From NCBI RefSeq assembly GCF_009380215.1, contig NZ_WHUG01000017.1:62001-126000 (forward strand): a stretch of DNA of 64,000 nt, in the 5' to 3' direction. Source of the stretch: Rugamonas aquatica (GTDB lineage: Bacteria > Pseudomonadota > Gammaproteobacteria > Burkholderiales > Burkholderiaceae_D). The notes beneath the pieces were generated by a model. That model did no database searches and had not been told where the DNA came from. It saw nothing but the letters and a program-made list of their open reading frames with translations. Shown piece by piece: positions 34,267-44,635 of this stretch (its first letter is position 1; every line of letters begins with the position of its first letter). A program made the translations under genes and the position numbers.

Positions 34267-34824
34267 TCAATTGTGGTGCGTGGCGACGGTGCCGCGCGCC
34301 ATCTCGACGATCTCCTCGCTCGACAGCACATGCTCGATGTCGAGCAGGATCACGAACTTGCCGCCGACCTTGCCGATGCCGGCGATGAAGTCGGGCCGGA
34401 TGCGGGTGCCGAACGACGGCGCCGCCTCGATGTCGCCGGCGGCGATCTCCACCACCGCGTTGACCGAATCCACCAGCATGCCCAGCACCTGCTTGCCGTC
34501 GCCGTCGCCGGCCTCGACTTCGACGATGACGATGCAGCTGCGCTTGCCGATCACGCTGGGCGCGCGGTCGAAGCGCGCCGACAGGTCCATCACCGGCACC
34601 ACCGCGCCGCGCAGGTTGATTACGCCGCGCACGCAGGCCGGCATCATCGGCACCGTGGCCAGGCTGCCGTACTCGATGATCTCCTTGATGTGCAGGATGC
34701 CGACCGCATACTGGTCCTCGCCCAGCATGAAGGTCAGGAACTGGCTGGGCAGGGCGGCACCGCTCTGCAGCGCGACGATGGCGCTGCTCCCGTACGTCAC
34801 CACATTGGCTGCGGCTGTATTCAT
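34267..34824 (-). CDS. cheW: Chemotaxis adaptor CheW
   Basis: A 185-residue CheW adaptor. Core motifs SQFLTFMLGEDQYAVGILHI, GVINLRGAVVPVMDLSARF and FVILLDIEHVLS. A 25-residue N-terminal tail precedes the domain. It follows cheA by 16 nt, so this is the principal CheW of the system; the copy at 28264 is about equally complete. Confidence 0.95.
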   Translation of the reverse strand: MNTAAANVVTYGSSAIVALQSGAALPSQFLTFMLGEDQYAVGILHIKEIIEYGSLATVPMMPACVRGVINLRGAVVPVMDLSARFDRAPSVIGKRSCIVIVEVEAGDGDGKQVLGMLVDSVNAVVEIAAGDIEAAPSFGTRIRPDFIAGIGKVGGKFVILLDIEHVLSSEEIVEMARGTVATHHN

Positions 34825-34840
34825 ATTGTCCTCTCCGGAG

Positions 34841-37018
34841 TTAGGCGGCCAGCGCCACGACGCCCTTGCCGCTGACGGCCTGCATCAGCGCGGCCACGTC
34901 CAGGATCAGCGCCACCTCGCCGCTGCCCAGGATGGTCGAGCCGCTGATGCATTTGACTTCGCTGAACATCGGGCTGAGCGGCTTGATGACGGTCTGGAAT
35001 TCGCCCAGCAGGGTATCGACCGCCAGCCCGGCGCGGTGGTTGCCCAGCTTGAGCACGACGATGCTCTCGCGCCGCGTGGCCGCGCCTTCGATGCGGAACA
35101 GCTCGCGCAGCCGCACGAAGGGCAGCACCTGGCCGCGCAGATTGCAGTAGTCCTGGCCCGGCTCGGTGGCGTATTCGATGCACTCTTCGATCATGTCGAG
35201 CGGGATGACGAACACCGAGCTGCCCACCTGCACCAGGAAGCCGTCGATGATGGCCAGGGTCAGCGGCAGGCGCACGGTGACGGTGGTGCCGGCGCCCTCC
35301 TTGCTGGAGACGTCGACGCTGCCGCGCAGCGCCGTGATGTTGCGCTTGACCACGTCCATGCCGACGCCGCGCCCGGACAGGTTGGTGATCTTCTCGGCGG
35401 TCGAGAAGCCGGCCTCGAAGATCAGGTTGTAGATTTCGCTGTCGGTCAGCTTGCGGTCGGCGTCCACCAGGCCGCGCTCGACGGCCTTGGCCAGGATTTT
35501 TTCCTTGCGCAAGCCGCCGCCGTCGTCGCTGACTTCGATGACGATGCTGCCCGATTCATGGAAGGCGTTGAGCTTTATCATGCCCTTGGCCGGCTTGCCG
35601 TTGGCGACGCGCACATCGCCCGGCTCGATGCCGTGGTCCATGGCGTTGCGCACCAGGTGCATCAGCGGATCGCCGATCTTCTCGACCACGGTCTTGTCCA
35701 GTTCCGAATCCTCGCCGTCGACGATCAGGCCGATGTCCTTGCCCAGCTCGCGCGCGACATCGTGCACCACGCGCTGGAAGCGGTTGAAGGTGGCGCCTAT
35801 CTTCACCATGCGCAGTTCCAGCGCGGCGTCGCGCACTTCCTCCACCAGGCCGGACAGCGTCGACGTGCATTCCTGCAGCTCGGTGTTCTGGATGTGCTGG
35901 CCTATCATGTTGGCGCGCGCGCCGGCGATGATCAGTTCGCCGACCAGGTCGATCAGGCGGTCGAGCTTGTCGGAATCGACGCGGATCGACCGGCTTTCCT
36001 GCGCCTTCTGCTCGCTGACCTGCTTTTGCTTGGCCAGCGCGGCCTCCACCACCACCGGCGGCACATTGCCGGCGCCGACCAGGATGCTGCCCAGCTGCTG
36101 CTGCGGCGCGTCGTCCTGCGGGTTGTCGGGATGGGACTGCTGGTGCAGCGCGCCTTCCAGTTCGTGGGCGGTGACGCTGCCGCAGCGCACCAGGATCTCG
36201 CCCAGCCGCGCCGCCTGCTCGGGCAGGGCGCGGATCAGGTCGACGTAGTGCGACACCTTGCTGTGCGGCGGGATGATGCGGATCTCGCAATCGTCCTGCA
36301 CGAACTCGAACACGCCGGCGATGGCTTCGCGGTCGGCCGTGCTGTCGAAGGCGATCTCGAAGCCCAGGTAGCACAGCTCGGCGTCCATTTCCTCGGCCGG
36401 CGGCACGGCGTCCGGCACGGTGGCGATGCCGACGATCTTGCCCAGCTTGGCCAGGTAGCGCAGGAAGGCGATCGGGTCCATGCCGTTCTGCAGCACGCCG
36501 CGGCCGAAGCGCAGCGAGATGTGCCAGTAGTCGCTGTCGCCCCGCTCCTGGTCGATGCGTTCGACGCCGGGCTCGGCGTGCACCGCCAGCGGCGCGTCGG
36601 CGGCCTGGGCTTCCCCGGCGTGGCCGCCCTCCATGTGGCGGCGCAGCTGTTGCAGCAGCATCTCGCCTTCGGGCGCGGTGTCGGGATCGGCGTCGAGGCG
36701 GCCGGCGGCCAGCGCGTCGGTCATGCCGGACAGGTAGTCGCAACAGGACAGCAGCAGCACGATCATCTCGTCGTTGAGCACCACGCGGCCGTCGCGCACC
36801 TCATCGAGCAGGCTCTCGACCACGTGGGTGAAGGCGACGATGTGGTCCAGGCTGAACAGGCCGGCGGAACCCTTGATGGTGTGGGCCGCCCGGAAGATGG
36901 CGTTGATCGCCTCGCTCTGGTCGCCCGCGATGTCGACGTTGAGCAGCGCGTTTTCCATCTCTTCCAGCAGCTCGCGGCTTTCGGTGATAAAGGTCTGTAG
37001 TGCTTCGTCCAGGTTCAT
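34841..37018 (-). CDS. cheA: Chemotaxis histidine kinase CheA
   Basis: A 725-residue CheA. The Hpt domain has phosphorylatable His46 in AAHTIKGSAG. A P2-like segment around residues 160-250 (DYWHISLRFGRGVLQNGMD) is followed by an extra linker rich in Gln. P3 dimer helix is near RSIRVDSDKLDRLIDLVGEL. The kinase core has the N-box LMHLVRNAMDHG, G1 VSDDGGGL and GRGVGMDVVK. A CheW-like P5 domain ends the protein. GC-rich insertions between P2 and P3 are unusual but not disruptive. Confidence 0.95.
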   Translation of the reverse strand: MNLDEALQTFITESRELLEEMENALLNVDIAGDQSEAINAIFRAAHTIKGSAGLFSLDHIVAFTHVVESLLDEVRDGRVVLNDEMIVLLLSCCDYLSGMTDALAAGRLDADPDTAPEGEMLLQQLRRHMEGGHAGEAQAADAPLAVHAEPGVERIDQERGDSDYWHISLRFGRGVLQNGMDPIAFLRYLAKLGKIVGIATVPDAVPPAEEMDAELCYLGFEIAFDSTADREAIAGVFEFVQDDCEIRIIPPHSKVSHYVDLIRALPEQAARLGEILVRCGSVTAHELEGALHQQSHPDNPQDDAPQQQLGSILVGAGNVPPVVVEAALAKQKQVSEQKAQESRSIRVDSDKLDRLIDLVGELIIAGARANMIGQHIQNTELQECTSTLSGLVEEVRDAALELRMVKIGATFNRFQRVVHDVARELGKDIGLIVDGEDSELDKTVVEKIGDPLMHLVRNAMDHGIEPGDVRVANGKPAKGMIKLNAFHESGSIVIEVSDDGGGLRKEKILAKAVERGLVDADRKLTDSEIYNLIFEAGFSTAEKITNLSGRGVGMDVVKRNITALRGSVDVSSKEGAGTTVTVRLPLTLAIIDGFLVQVGSSVFVIPLDMIEECIEYATEPGQDYCNLRGQVLPFVRLRELFRIEGAATRRESIVVLKLGNHRAGLAVDTLLGEFQTVIKPLSPMFSEVKCISGSTILGSGEVALILDVAALMQAVSGKGVVALAA

Positions 37019-37071
37019 GGCATGCCCTCGGAACAGAAAGAAACAGATGAGTACGGCAGGTATATGACAGC

Positions 37072-37380
37072 TCAGGCGTGTATCAGCAGGGCGTCGCCGA
37101 AGAAGGCGCCCATGTCCAGCATCTCGAAGATTTCCACCACGGCGGGACTGTGCTGCAGCAGCCGCAGTTCGCGCTGGTCGGCGTTGGCGGTCAGCTTGGC
37201 CAGCATCAGCACCTGCAGGCCGGCCGTATCGAGCTCGGTGATGCCGGACAGGTCGATCTCCAGCACCTGGGTCTTGCGCAGCGCTTCCAGCACCGTGGTC
37301 TTCAGGTCGGCCGCGCGATAGATGGTCATCTCGCCGTCGAGGGCGATGCGGGCGACCGCTGCTCCAGTCTGATCGGACAT
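37072..37380 (-). CDS. STAS-domain protein of the chemotaxis operon
   Basis: A 102-residue single STAS domain like an anti-sigma factor antagonist. GEMTIYRAADLKTTVLEAL is followed by EIDLSGITELDTAGLQVL with the potentially phosphorylated residue Thr52 in the DTAG loop, and FEMLDMGAFFGD at the end. Small STAS proteins next to cheY and cheA are found in several chemotaxis-like systems. Whether it acts on CheA or on receptor clusters is not known. Sits 16 nt after cheY. Confidence 0.9.
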   Translation of the reverse strand: MSDQTGAAVARIALDGEMTIYRAADLKTTVLEALRKTQVLEIDLSGITELDTAGLQVLMLAKLTANADQRELRLLQHSPAVVEIFEMLDMGAFFGDALLIHA

Positions 37381-37396
37381 GGCGTCCTCCGTGGGG

Positions 37397-37765
37397 TTAT
37401 GGCATGACGAGTTTGGCGACGGCGCCCAGCAGCACTTCCGGCTTGAACGGCTTGACCACCCAGGCCTTGGCGCCGGCCGCCTTGCCCTCTTCCTTCTTGC
37501 TTTCCTGCGACTCGGTGGTCAGCATGATGACGGGCGTGAACTTGTACAGCGGCAGCTGCTTGAACTGCTTGACGAAGGTGATGCCATCCATATTAGGCAT
37601 GTTGACGTCGCACACCACCAGATGGATTTTCTGGCCGGTGCATTTGGACAGTGCATCGACGCCGTCGCGGCCTTCGATCACCTCATAGCCCGCGCCCTTG
37701 AGCGCGATGCCGACCACTTGACGCAGGGAGGCCGAATCGTCGACCACCATGATGGTTTTTGCCAT
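37397..37765 (-). CDS. cheY: Response regulator CheY
   Basis: A 122-residue single receiver domain: VVDDSASLRQ, phospho-acceptor Asp53 in VVCDVNMPNMDG, Thr in MLTTESQ and Lys in VVKPFKPE. It carries an unusually basic loop ESQESKKEEGKAAGAK. In this operon it may drive a flagellar motor encoded elsewhere or another output. AGGTAGAG precedes the ATG. Confidence 0.95.
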   Translation of the reverse strand: MAKTIMVVDDSASLRQVVGIALKGAGYEVIEGRDGVDALSKCTGQKIHLVVCDVNMPNMDGITFVKQFKQLPLYKFTPVIMLTTESQESKKEEGKAAGAKAWVVKPFKPEVLLGAVAKLVMP

Positions 37766-37786
37766 GTTCTCTACCTCGTTAGCACG

Positions 37787-38953
37787 TCAGAAAAATGTGA
37801 TCTCGTCGGCCGCCGCGGCCACCGGCGCCGCGTGGCTGTCGCCGTCGTGCACCGCGTGCTCTTCGGCCATGGCGTAGGTCTTTTGCAGCTCGTGCAGCAG
37901 CGGCTGCGGGTCCAGCGCTTCCAGCACCTGGTCGGCGTTGTAGCGGTCGCGGTTGTCGCGCAGCAGCGCCGGCAGCAGCTCCATGTTTTCGCGCACGTGC
38001 GCCATCACCTGGCTGACGCGGTCCTGGAATTGCAGCTGCACCAGCGCCTCGCCCACTTCGCCCTGGATGCCGATGCTGTCCTGCTTGAGCTTTTCGGACG
38101 ATTGCACCAGCGCGTCGGTCATGGTGCGGAAGTCGCCCAGCACCGATTCGATCATGCCCTCGGCCGACTGCATCGACTTGTCTTCCTGCTCGCTCGATTG
38201 TTCGGCGGCCTGGCTGGCGGCCAGGATGGCGCTGCTGATCAGGCCGACGCGGTTGGAGATGTTGCGGCCGGTCTCGGCAGAGCGGCTCGACAGGTTGCGC
38301 ACTTCCTGCGCCACCACGGCGAAGCCGCGTCCGGCGGGACCGGCGCGCGCCGCTTCGATGGCGGCGTTCAGCGCCAGCAGATTGGTTTGCGCGGCGATGC
38401 TGGCCACGCCTTCGGCCATGTCGCGCAGCTCGCGGGTGAAGCGTTCCAGGTCCTTGATCTGCGCCAGCATCGCGTGCTTGGACGACATGGCCGACTTCAT
38501 CGACGTCACCACCGAGCCGAGCTGGGTTTCGCTGCGCGAAAAGATTTCGGTCATCGCATTGCCGCCGCCCTTGCCGCTGTCATGGCTGGACACGTGGACC
38601 GCGTCGTCGAGCTTGTCGACGATGCTGGAGAAGCGCCCGGCCAGGTCGGCCACGGCTTCCTCCATCTGGTTGCGGGAATTTTCTATGTGGCGGCACCAGA
38701 TCGGCAGCACGGCGTCGCCGAAGCGTTCGCGCGCGGCCAGGTAGTCGTCGATCATGGCTTGCTCGCCGCCGCCCAGCGCGGCGGCGCCGGCGCCGCGCGC
38801 GCACCACGCGGCGGCCGCCAGCAGCAGGGCCGACCACAAGACTGTGTACCAGCCCCAGGCGCTCCAACCCGCGACCATCGTGCCCAAGGCGCCCCCGCCG
38901 GCCAGGCCGAAGGGAACCAGAATTTTGCTGTCGAAGCCGCTAGTGTTCTTCAC
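37787..38953 (-). CDS. Membrane-anchored chemotaxis signalling protein
   Basis: A receptor-type protein of about 388 residues. It has no periplasmic sensor: two closely spaced N-terminal helices (ILVPFGLAGGGALGTMVAGW and YTVLWSALLLAAAAW) are followed directly by a cytoplasmic signalling domain with IAAQTNLLALNAAIEAARAG. The C-terminus ends AAADEITFF. Both possible starts are GTG: 38953 (VKNTSGFDS) fits the membrane layout, while 39040 would add 29 arginine-rich residues. First gene of the chemotaxis operon. It may sense membrane or internal signals. Confidence 0.85.
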   Translation of the reverse strand: MKNTSGFDSKILVPFGLAGGGALGTMVAGWSAWGWYTVLWSALLLAAAAWCARGAGAAALGGGEQAMIDDYLAARERFGDAVLPIWCRHIENSRNQMEEAVADLAGRFSSIVDKLDDAVHVSSHDSGKGGGNAMTEIFSRSETQLGSVVTSMKSAMSSKHAMLAQIKDLERFTRELRDMAEGVASIAAQTNLLALNAAIEAARAGPAGRGFAVVAQEVRNLSSRSAETGRNISNRVGLISSAILAASQAAEQSSEQEDKSMQSAEGMIESVLGDFRTMTDALVQSSEKLKQDSIGIQGEVGEALVQLQFQDRVSQVMAHVRENMELLPALLRDNRDRYNADQVLEALDPQPLLHELQKTYAMAEEHAVHDGDSHAAPVAAAADEITFF

Positions 38954-39226
38954 TGGACGCCACCCCGCTGTAGTCTCCCGGCACTCTCGATAGCGATGCC
39001 GTGGAGTCCAACTGTATCTCAGAAACTTGGCCTGCGCCACAATGTAGGTGGCGTATCAATTGTATCTGTGTTTTACGCGACAACAGTTTAAATAGCTTCC
39101 GACGGGAAATAATTTACGTTTAAGATGGTGGCTGGTGCGCCCGCTGCTTGCGCACCTGTTGCACCCGCGCAACCGCGCCCCGGGCGCGCCGCCGGCAGCG
39201 CCTGACTATCACGCTGGAACCTGCCT

Positions 39227-40792
<1,566 letters not shown>

Positions 40793-40883
40793 AAAAACAG
40801 CACTCGACATTTGCGCCCGCCCCGGTTAGATTGCCAACGTTGCATAGAATGTATGTAAAATTGACTATCTAGGGGAATCAAAT

Positions 40884-41576
40884 ATGAAACAATACGGCGC
40901 AGAATTTTTTGGTACGTTTTGGCTGGTACTGGGCGGCTGCGGCAGCGCGGTACTGGCGGCGGCCTTTCCCGGCGTCGGCATCGGCCTGCTGGGCGTGTCG
41001 CTGGCCTTCGGCCTGACGGTGCTGACGATGGCCTACGCCATCGGCCACATCTCGGGCTGCCACCTGAACCCGGCGGTATCGATCGGCCTGTGGGCCGGCG
41101 GCCGCTTCCCGGCCAATAAGCTGCTGCCTTACATCGTCGCCCAGGTGCTGGGCGCCATCGTCGCCGGCGGCGTGCTGTACACCATCGCCAGCGGCAAGGC
41201 CGGCTTCGACGTCATGGGCGGCTTCGCCTCCAACGGCTACGGCGCCCATTCGCCAGGCGGCTACTCGCTGCTGGCCGCGCTGGTGACGGAAGTGGTCATG
41301 ACCATGATGTTCCTGCTGATTATCCTGGGCGCCACCGACGAGCGCGCACCGAAAGGCTTCGCACCGCTGCCGATCGGCCTGGGCCTGACGCTGATCCACC
41401 TGATCAGCATCCCGGTCACCAACACCTCGGTCAACCCTGCGCGCAGCACCGGCGTGGCGCTGTACGTGGGCGACTGGGCCACCAGCCAGCTGTGGCTGTT
41501 CTGGGTTGCGCCTATCGTCGGCGCACTGCTGGGCGCGGCGATCTACCGCTTCATCGGCTCGCCGGAAAAAGCGTAA
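40884..41576 (+). CDS. aqpZ: Aquaporin Z
   Basis: A 230-residue inner-membrane water channel. Six hydrophobic helices and both half-helix NPA motifs (HLNPAVSIGL, VNPARSTGV). The selectivity-filter residues typical of water-specific AqpZ are consistent: HIS-containing HISGCHLNP and Arg after the second NPA. GGGGAATC precedes the ATG. It lies convergent with the receptor at 41592, 15 nt apart. Confidence 0.96.
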   Translation: MKQYGAEFFGTFWLVLGGCGSAVLAAAFPGVGIGLLGVSLAFGLTVLTMAYAIGHISGCHLNPAVSIGLWAGGRFPANKLLPYIVAQVLGAIVAGGVLYTIASGKAGFDVMGGFASNGYGAHSPGGYSLLAALVTEVVMTMMFLLIILGATDERAPKGFAPLPIGLGLTLIHLISIPVTNTSVNPARSTGVALYVGDWATSQLWLFWVAPIVGALLGAAIYRFIGSPEKA

Positions 41577-41591
41577 ACCGTTTAGCTGGTT

Positions 41592-43214
41592 TCAGCCACC
41601 TCGAGCCAGCATGGGGCGCGCGCCGCCGCGCCCCTGCACGGCCGGCCGCCTTGGCGCGGCGTCGCCCAGCTTGAAGATGCTGACGGCGTCGGCCAGCTTG
41701 GCGGCTTGTTCCTGCATCGCATCGGCCGCCGCGGCGGCCTGCTCCACCAGCGCAGCGTTCTGCTGCGTCACATGATCCATCTGCGTGATTGAATTGTTGA
41801 TCTGCTCGATGCCGTTGGTCTGCTCGCTGCTGGCGTTGCTGATCTCGGCCATGATGTCGGTCACGCGGCGGATGCTCGACACCACCTCCTCCATCGTGCT
41901 GCCGGCCTGACCCACCAGGCGCGTGCCCGCCGCCACCTTGCCCACCGAATCGTCGATCAGCGCCTTGATTTCCTTGGCGGCGCTGGCCGAGCGCTGCGCC
42001 AGGTTGCGCACCTCGGACGCCACCACCGCGAAACCGCGGCCCTGCTCGCCCGCGCGCGCCGCTTCCACGGCGGCGTTGAGCGCCAGGATATTGGTCTGGA
42101 AGGCGATGCCGTCGATGACGCCGATGATGTCGACGATCTTTTTCGACGACTCGTCAATCGACGCCATGGTCTGCACCACGTCCGACACCACGGCGCCGCC
42201 GCGCTGCGCCACGTCCGAGGCCGACGCCGCCAGCTGGTTGGCCTGGCGCGCGTTCTCGGCGTTCTGCTTGACGGTGCTGGTCAGCTCTTCCATCGACGAC
42301 GCGGTTTCCTCCAGCGAGCTGGCCTGTTCTTCGGTGCGCGACGACAGGTCGAGGTTGCCGGCGGCGATCTGCGAGGACGCGGTGGCGATGGCGTCCGTAC
42401 CGTTGCGCACGTCGCTGACGATGCGCACCAGGCCGCCCGACATGCGGTGCAGCGCCTGCAGCAGCTTGCCCGGCTCGTCCTGGCTGTAGCCGGCGGCGGC
42501 ATGGTCGCTGTGGTCGACCAGGTCGCCGCCGGCCACGCATTCGGCCAGCGCCACCGCCTCGTTGATCGGACGGGTGATGCCGGCCGTCAGCCACCACGCG
42601 AACGCCACGCTGAAGGCCACCACCAGTGCCGCCATCACCACCAGCAGGTTGCGGCTGTCCTTGGCCACCTGGTCGATGCGGGCGGCGGCGGCGTCGATTT
42701 CCTTGCGCTGGTGGTCCAGCATTTTCTGCAGCATCGCCTCGTAGGTCTTGGCGGCCGGGATGTAGGCGTCGTCGAGCAGCTTGGTGGCGCCGTCGGCGTC
42801 GCCTGCGGCCTTGGCCTTCATGACGCCGTCGCGCGAAGCCACGTAAGCCTTGCGGGTGTTGACCAGGTCGGCCATCAGGGCCTTGTCGTCGTCGGTGGCC
42901 AGTTCCTCGATCTTCTTGATCAGGCCCTGGGCGTAGGCGGTGGAATTCCTGGCTTCCTCGGCAAAGAAGGTGGCCAGCACCGGATCGGCGCTCTTGGCCA
43001 CGGCGGTGGTGCGGCGGATGCCGGCGAACACCACGCGGTACCAGTCGGCGATCAGGCGCTCCTTGGCCAGCGGCAGCTCCATCATGGCGCGGGTGGATTC
43101 GGCCACGCCCTGCAGACGGTAAATGCCCAGCCCGGTGTTGAGTATCAGGATCGCCAGGATGACGGCAAAGCCCAGCGACAGGCGGCGTCCTATGCTGAGG
43201 TCGGTGATTTTCAT
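41592..43214 (-). CDS. Methyl-accepting chemotaxis protein (Tsr-like, HAMP)
   Basis: A 540-residue receptor with classical layout: helix 1 LSLGFAVILAILILNTGLGI, a four-helix-bundle periplasmic sensor (RLIADWYRVVFAGIRRTTAV), helix 2 LLVVMAALVVAFSVAFAWWL, HAMP ITRPINEAVALAECVAGGDL and a signalling domain with IDGIAFQTNILALNAAVEAA, RGFAVVASEVRNLAQRS. This is the 36-heptad Tsr/Tar class, unlike the receptors inside the operon. It ends with a short basic tail without a pentapeptide. Single transcription unit. Confidence 0.94.
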   Translation of the reverse strand: MKITDLSIGRRLSLGFAVILAILILNTGLGIYRLQGVAESTRAMMELPLAKERLIADWYRVVFAGIRRTTAVAKSADPVLATFFAEEARNSTAYAQGLIKKIEELATDDDKALMADLVNTRKAYVASRDGVMKAKAAGDADGATKLLDDAYIPAAKTYEAMLQKMLDHQRKEIDAAAARIDQVAKDSRNLLVVMAALVVAFSVAFAWWLTAGITRPINEAVALAECVAGGDLVDHSDHAAAGYSQDEPGKLLQALHRMSGGLVRIVSDVRNGTDAIATASSQIAAGNLDLSSRTEEQASSLEETASSMEELTSTVKQNAENARQANQLAASASDVAQRGGAVVSDVVQTMASIDESSKKIVDIIGVIDGIAFQTNILALNAAVEAARAGEQGRGFAVVASEVRNLAQRSASAAKEIKALIDDSVGKVAAGTRLVGQAGSTMEEVVSSIRRVTDIMAEISNASSEQTNGIEQINNSITQMDHVTQQNAALVEQAAAAADAMQEQAAKLADAVSIFKLGDAAPRRPAVQGRGGARPMLARGG

Positions 43215-43410
43215 GGCTGTCTCCCGTGGCTGGTTAGTTGCCTATGGTAACGCCAATTTCAAGCGCCATTCAACTGGTTTAAGTTTGAAATATATTTTCG
43301 ATTTACATTCCAAATCACAACAAAAATTGCGTTAAAGACTGAGAAAACGTTTACACTTCCGGGACTTATGTACGGCCATTTACATGCCGGAATGAAAAAC
43401 ACCACGAAAA

Positions 43411-44031
43411 ATGAACCAGGCATTCTTAGACCACAGAGCAAAGTACCGGGATATTGTTGCCCGGAAATACAAAGTCACGGCTGACATGTATGACGAGGTG
43501 ACGCGCATGCTGGCGCCGCTGGCGGTGCCGGTGAGCATGCGCAAGGGCGAGTACCTGCAGCGCATCGGCGTCGTCGCCAACAGCGTGGTCTGGTTGCACA
43601 GCGGCGTGGCGCGCACCGGTTTCATCACCGAAACCGGCAACGAGGTGACGCTGCATTTCCTGACCGACGGCGAGCCGGCGGCGGCGCACGACGACCTGCT
43701 GCGCGCGCGCGAGGACGAGCCGGCGCTCAATTTCGTGGTGGCGGAGACGGCCGTGCATGGCTACCGGATGGACTGGCTGGAGATCAGCAAGCTGACGATG
43801 AGCAACAGCCTGTTGCGGGATTACTATCTGCGGGTGTCGGAGCGCGGCATCATCGACCAGAGCCGCAGGCTGTACCTGAGCGCCTCGCCGGCGCAGGGGC
43901 GGCTGAGCGCCTTCCGGCGCGAGTATCCGGGGCTGGAGCAGCGCATCTCGCAGAAGGTGGTGGCATCCTTCCTGGGCATCACGCCGCAGTACATGTCGCA
44001 GCTGCTGCGCAACGACGGCATGTCCAAGTAA
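43411..44031 (+). CDS. Crp/Fnr-family transcriptional regulator
   Basis: A 206-residue regulator. The N-terminal cyclic-nucleotide-binding-like barrel (PVSMRKGEYLQRIGVVANSV, LHSGVARTGFI, VTLHFLTDGEP) lacks the full cAMP pocket signature and has no cysteine cluster for an iron-sulfur centre. A long central helix and a C-terminal helix-turn-helix QKVVASFLGITPQYMSQLLR follow. Such atypical family members respond to unknown ligands. Start at 43411 is AT-rich upstream. Convergent with panD; a terminator for panD begins right at its stop. Confidence 0.9.
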   Translation: MNQAFLDHRAKYRDIVARKYKVTADMYDEVTRMLAPLAVPVSMRKGEYLQRIGVVANSVVWLHSGVARTGFITETGNEVTLHFLTDGEPAAAHDDLLRAREDEPALNFVVAETAVHGYRMDWLEISKLTMSNSLLRDYYLRVSERGIIDQSRRLYLSASPAQGRLSAFRREYPGLEQRISQKVVASFLGITPQYMSQLLRNDGMSK

Positions 44032-44063
44032 AAAAAAAGCCGCCTGCCCTTGGGGCGGCGGCT
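44030..44063 (-). terminator. Intrinsic terminator of panD
   Basis: On the minus strand a 7-bp stem (AGCCGCC / GGCGGCT, 44063-44057 with 44044-44038) and 12-nt loop is followed by nine T residues. Position 17 nt downstream of the panD stop. The T-run overlaps the TAA stop of the Crp/Fnr gene on the other strand. Confidence 0.9.
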
Positions 44064-44079
44064 CTCTTCGTTCAACGGC

Positions 44080-44442
44080 TTACTTCATGCCTTTGATCTT
44101 GTTCTTGTCATCGACAAAAACGACTTTCGGCTTGTAGTCGCGGGCCTGCTCTTCGGTCATCGGCGCATAGGTGCAGATGATCAGCAGGTCGCCCAGCTGG
44201 GCGCGGCGCGCGGCGGCGCCGTTCAGCGAGATCTCGCCCGTGCCGCGCAGGCCGGGAATGGCGTAGGTGGCAAAACGTTCGCCATTGTTCACGTTGTACA
44301 ACTCGATCTTCTCGTTGACCCAGATATCGGCCGCATCCAGCAGATCCTGGTCGATACCGCAGGAACCTTCGTAATTCAGGTCAGCCTGCGTGACCGTCAC
44401 ACGGTGCAGCTTGGAGCGCAGCATAACTCGTTGCATAGACAT
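44080..44442 (-). CDS. panD: Aspartate 1-decarboxylase PanD
   Basis: A 120-residue pyruvoyl enzyme making beta-alanine for pantothenate. The self-cleavage site Gly-Ser is present in YEGSCGID, and the processed alpha chain continues with DAADIWVNEKIELYNVNNGE and ERFATYAIPG, GAAARRAQLGDLLIICTY. Start at 44442 (MSMQRVMLRSKLHRV) has GAGGG about 9 nt upstream; an ATG at 44451 lies directly on that site. Standalone gene with its own terminator; divergent from the GGDEF gene. Confidence 0.96.
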   Translation of the reverse strand: MSMQRVMLRSKLHRVTVTQADLNYEGSCGIDQDLLDAADIWVNEKIELYNVNNGERFATYAIPGLRGTGEISLNGAAARRAQLGDLLIICTYAPMTEEQARDYKPKVVFVDDKNKIKGMK

Positions 44443-44635
44443 CTTCTTCATCCCTCAATTATTAATCATTCAAGCTTTGCATCAAAACAAACAGCCCTGC
44501 CGTGACGCGCGGGCGCCATCGTACCATTAGCCGCCTGCCGGCGTCTCATTTCCCCCCGCCGCCGTCCCAACAACCACAGTCGCCGTGCTTTGTGGCATAT
44601 TGCTAACTAGCAAATTGGAATGCAGACTGGCAGCA

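Noticed and set aside
39041..39130. Sigma-28 type promoter for the chemotaxis operon
   Set aside because: Best match has only about half of the -10 positions; too weak to report.
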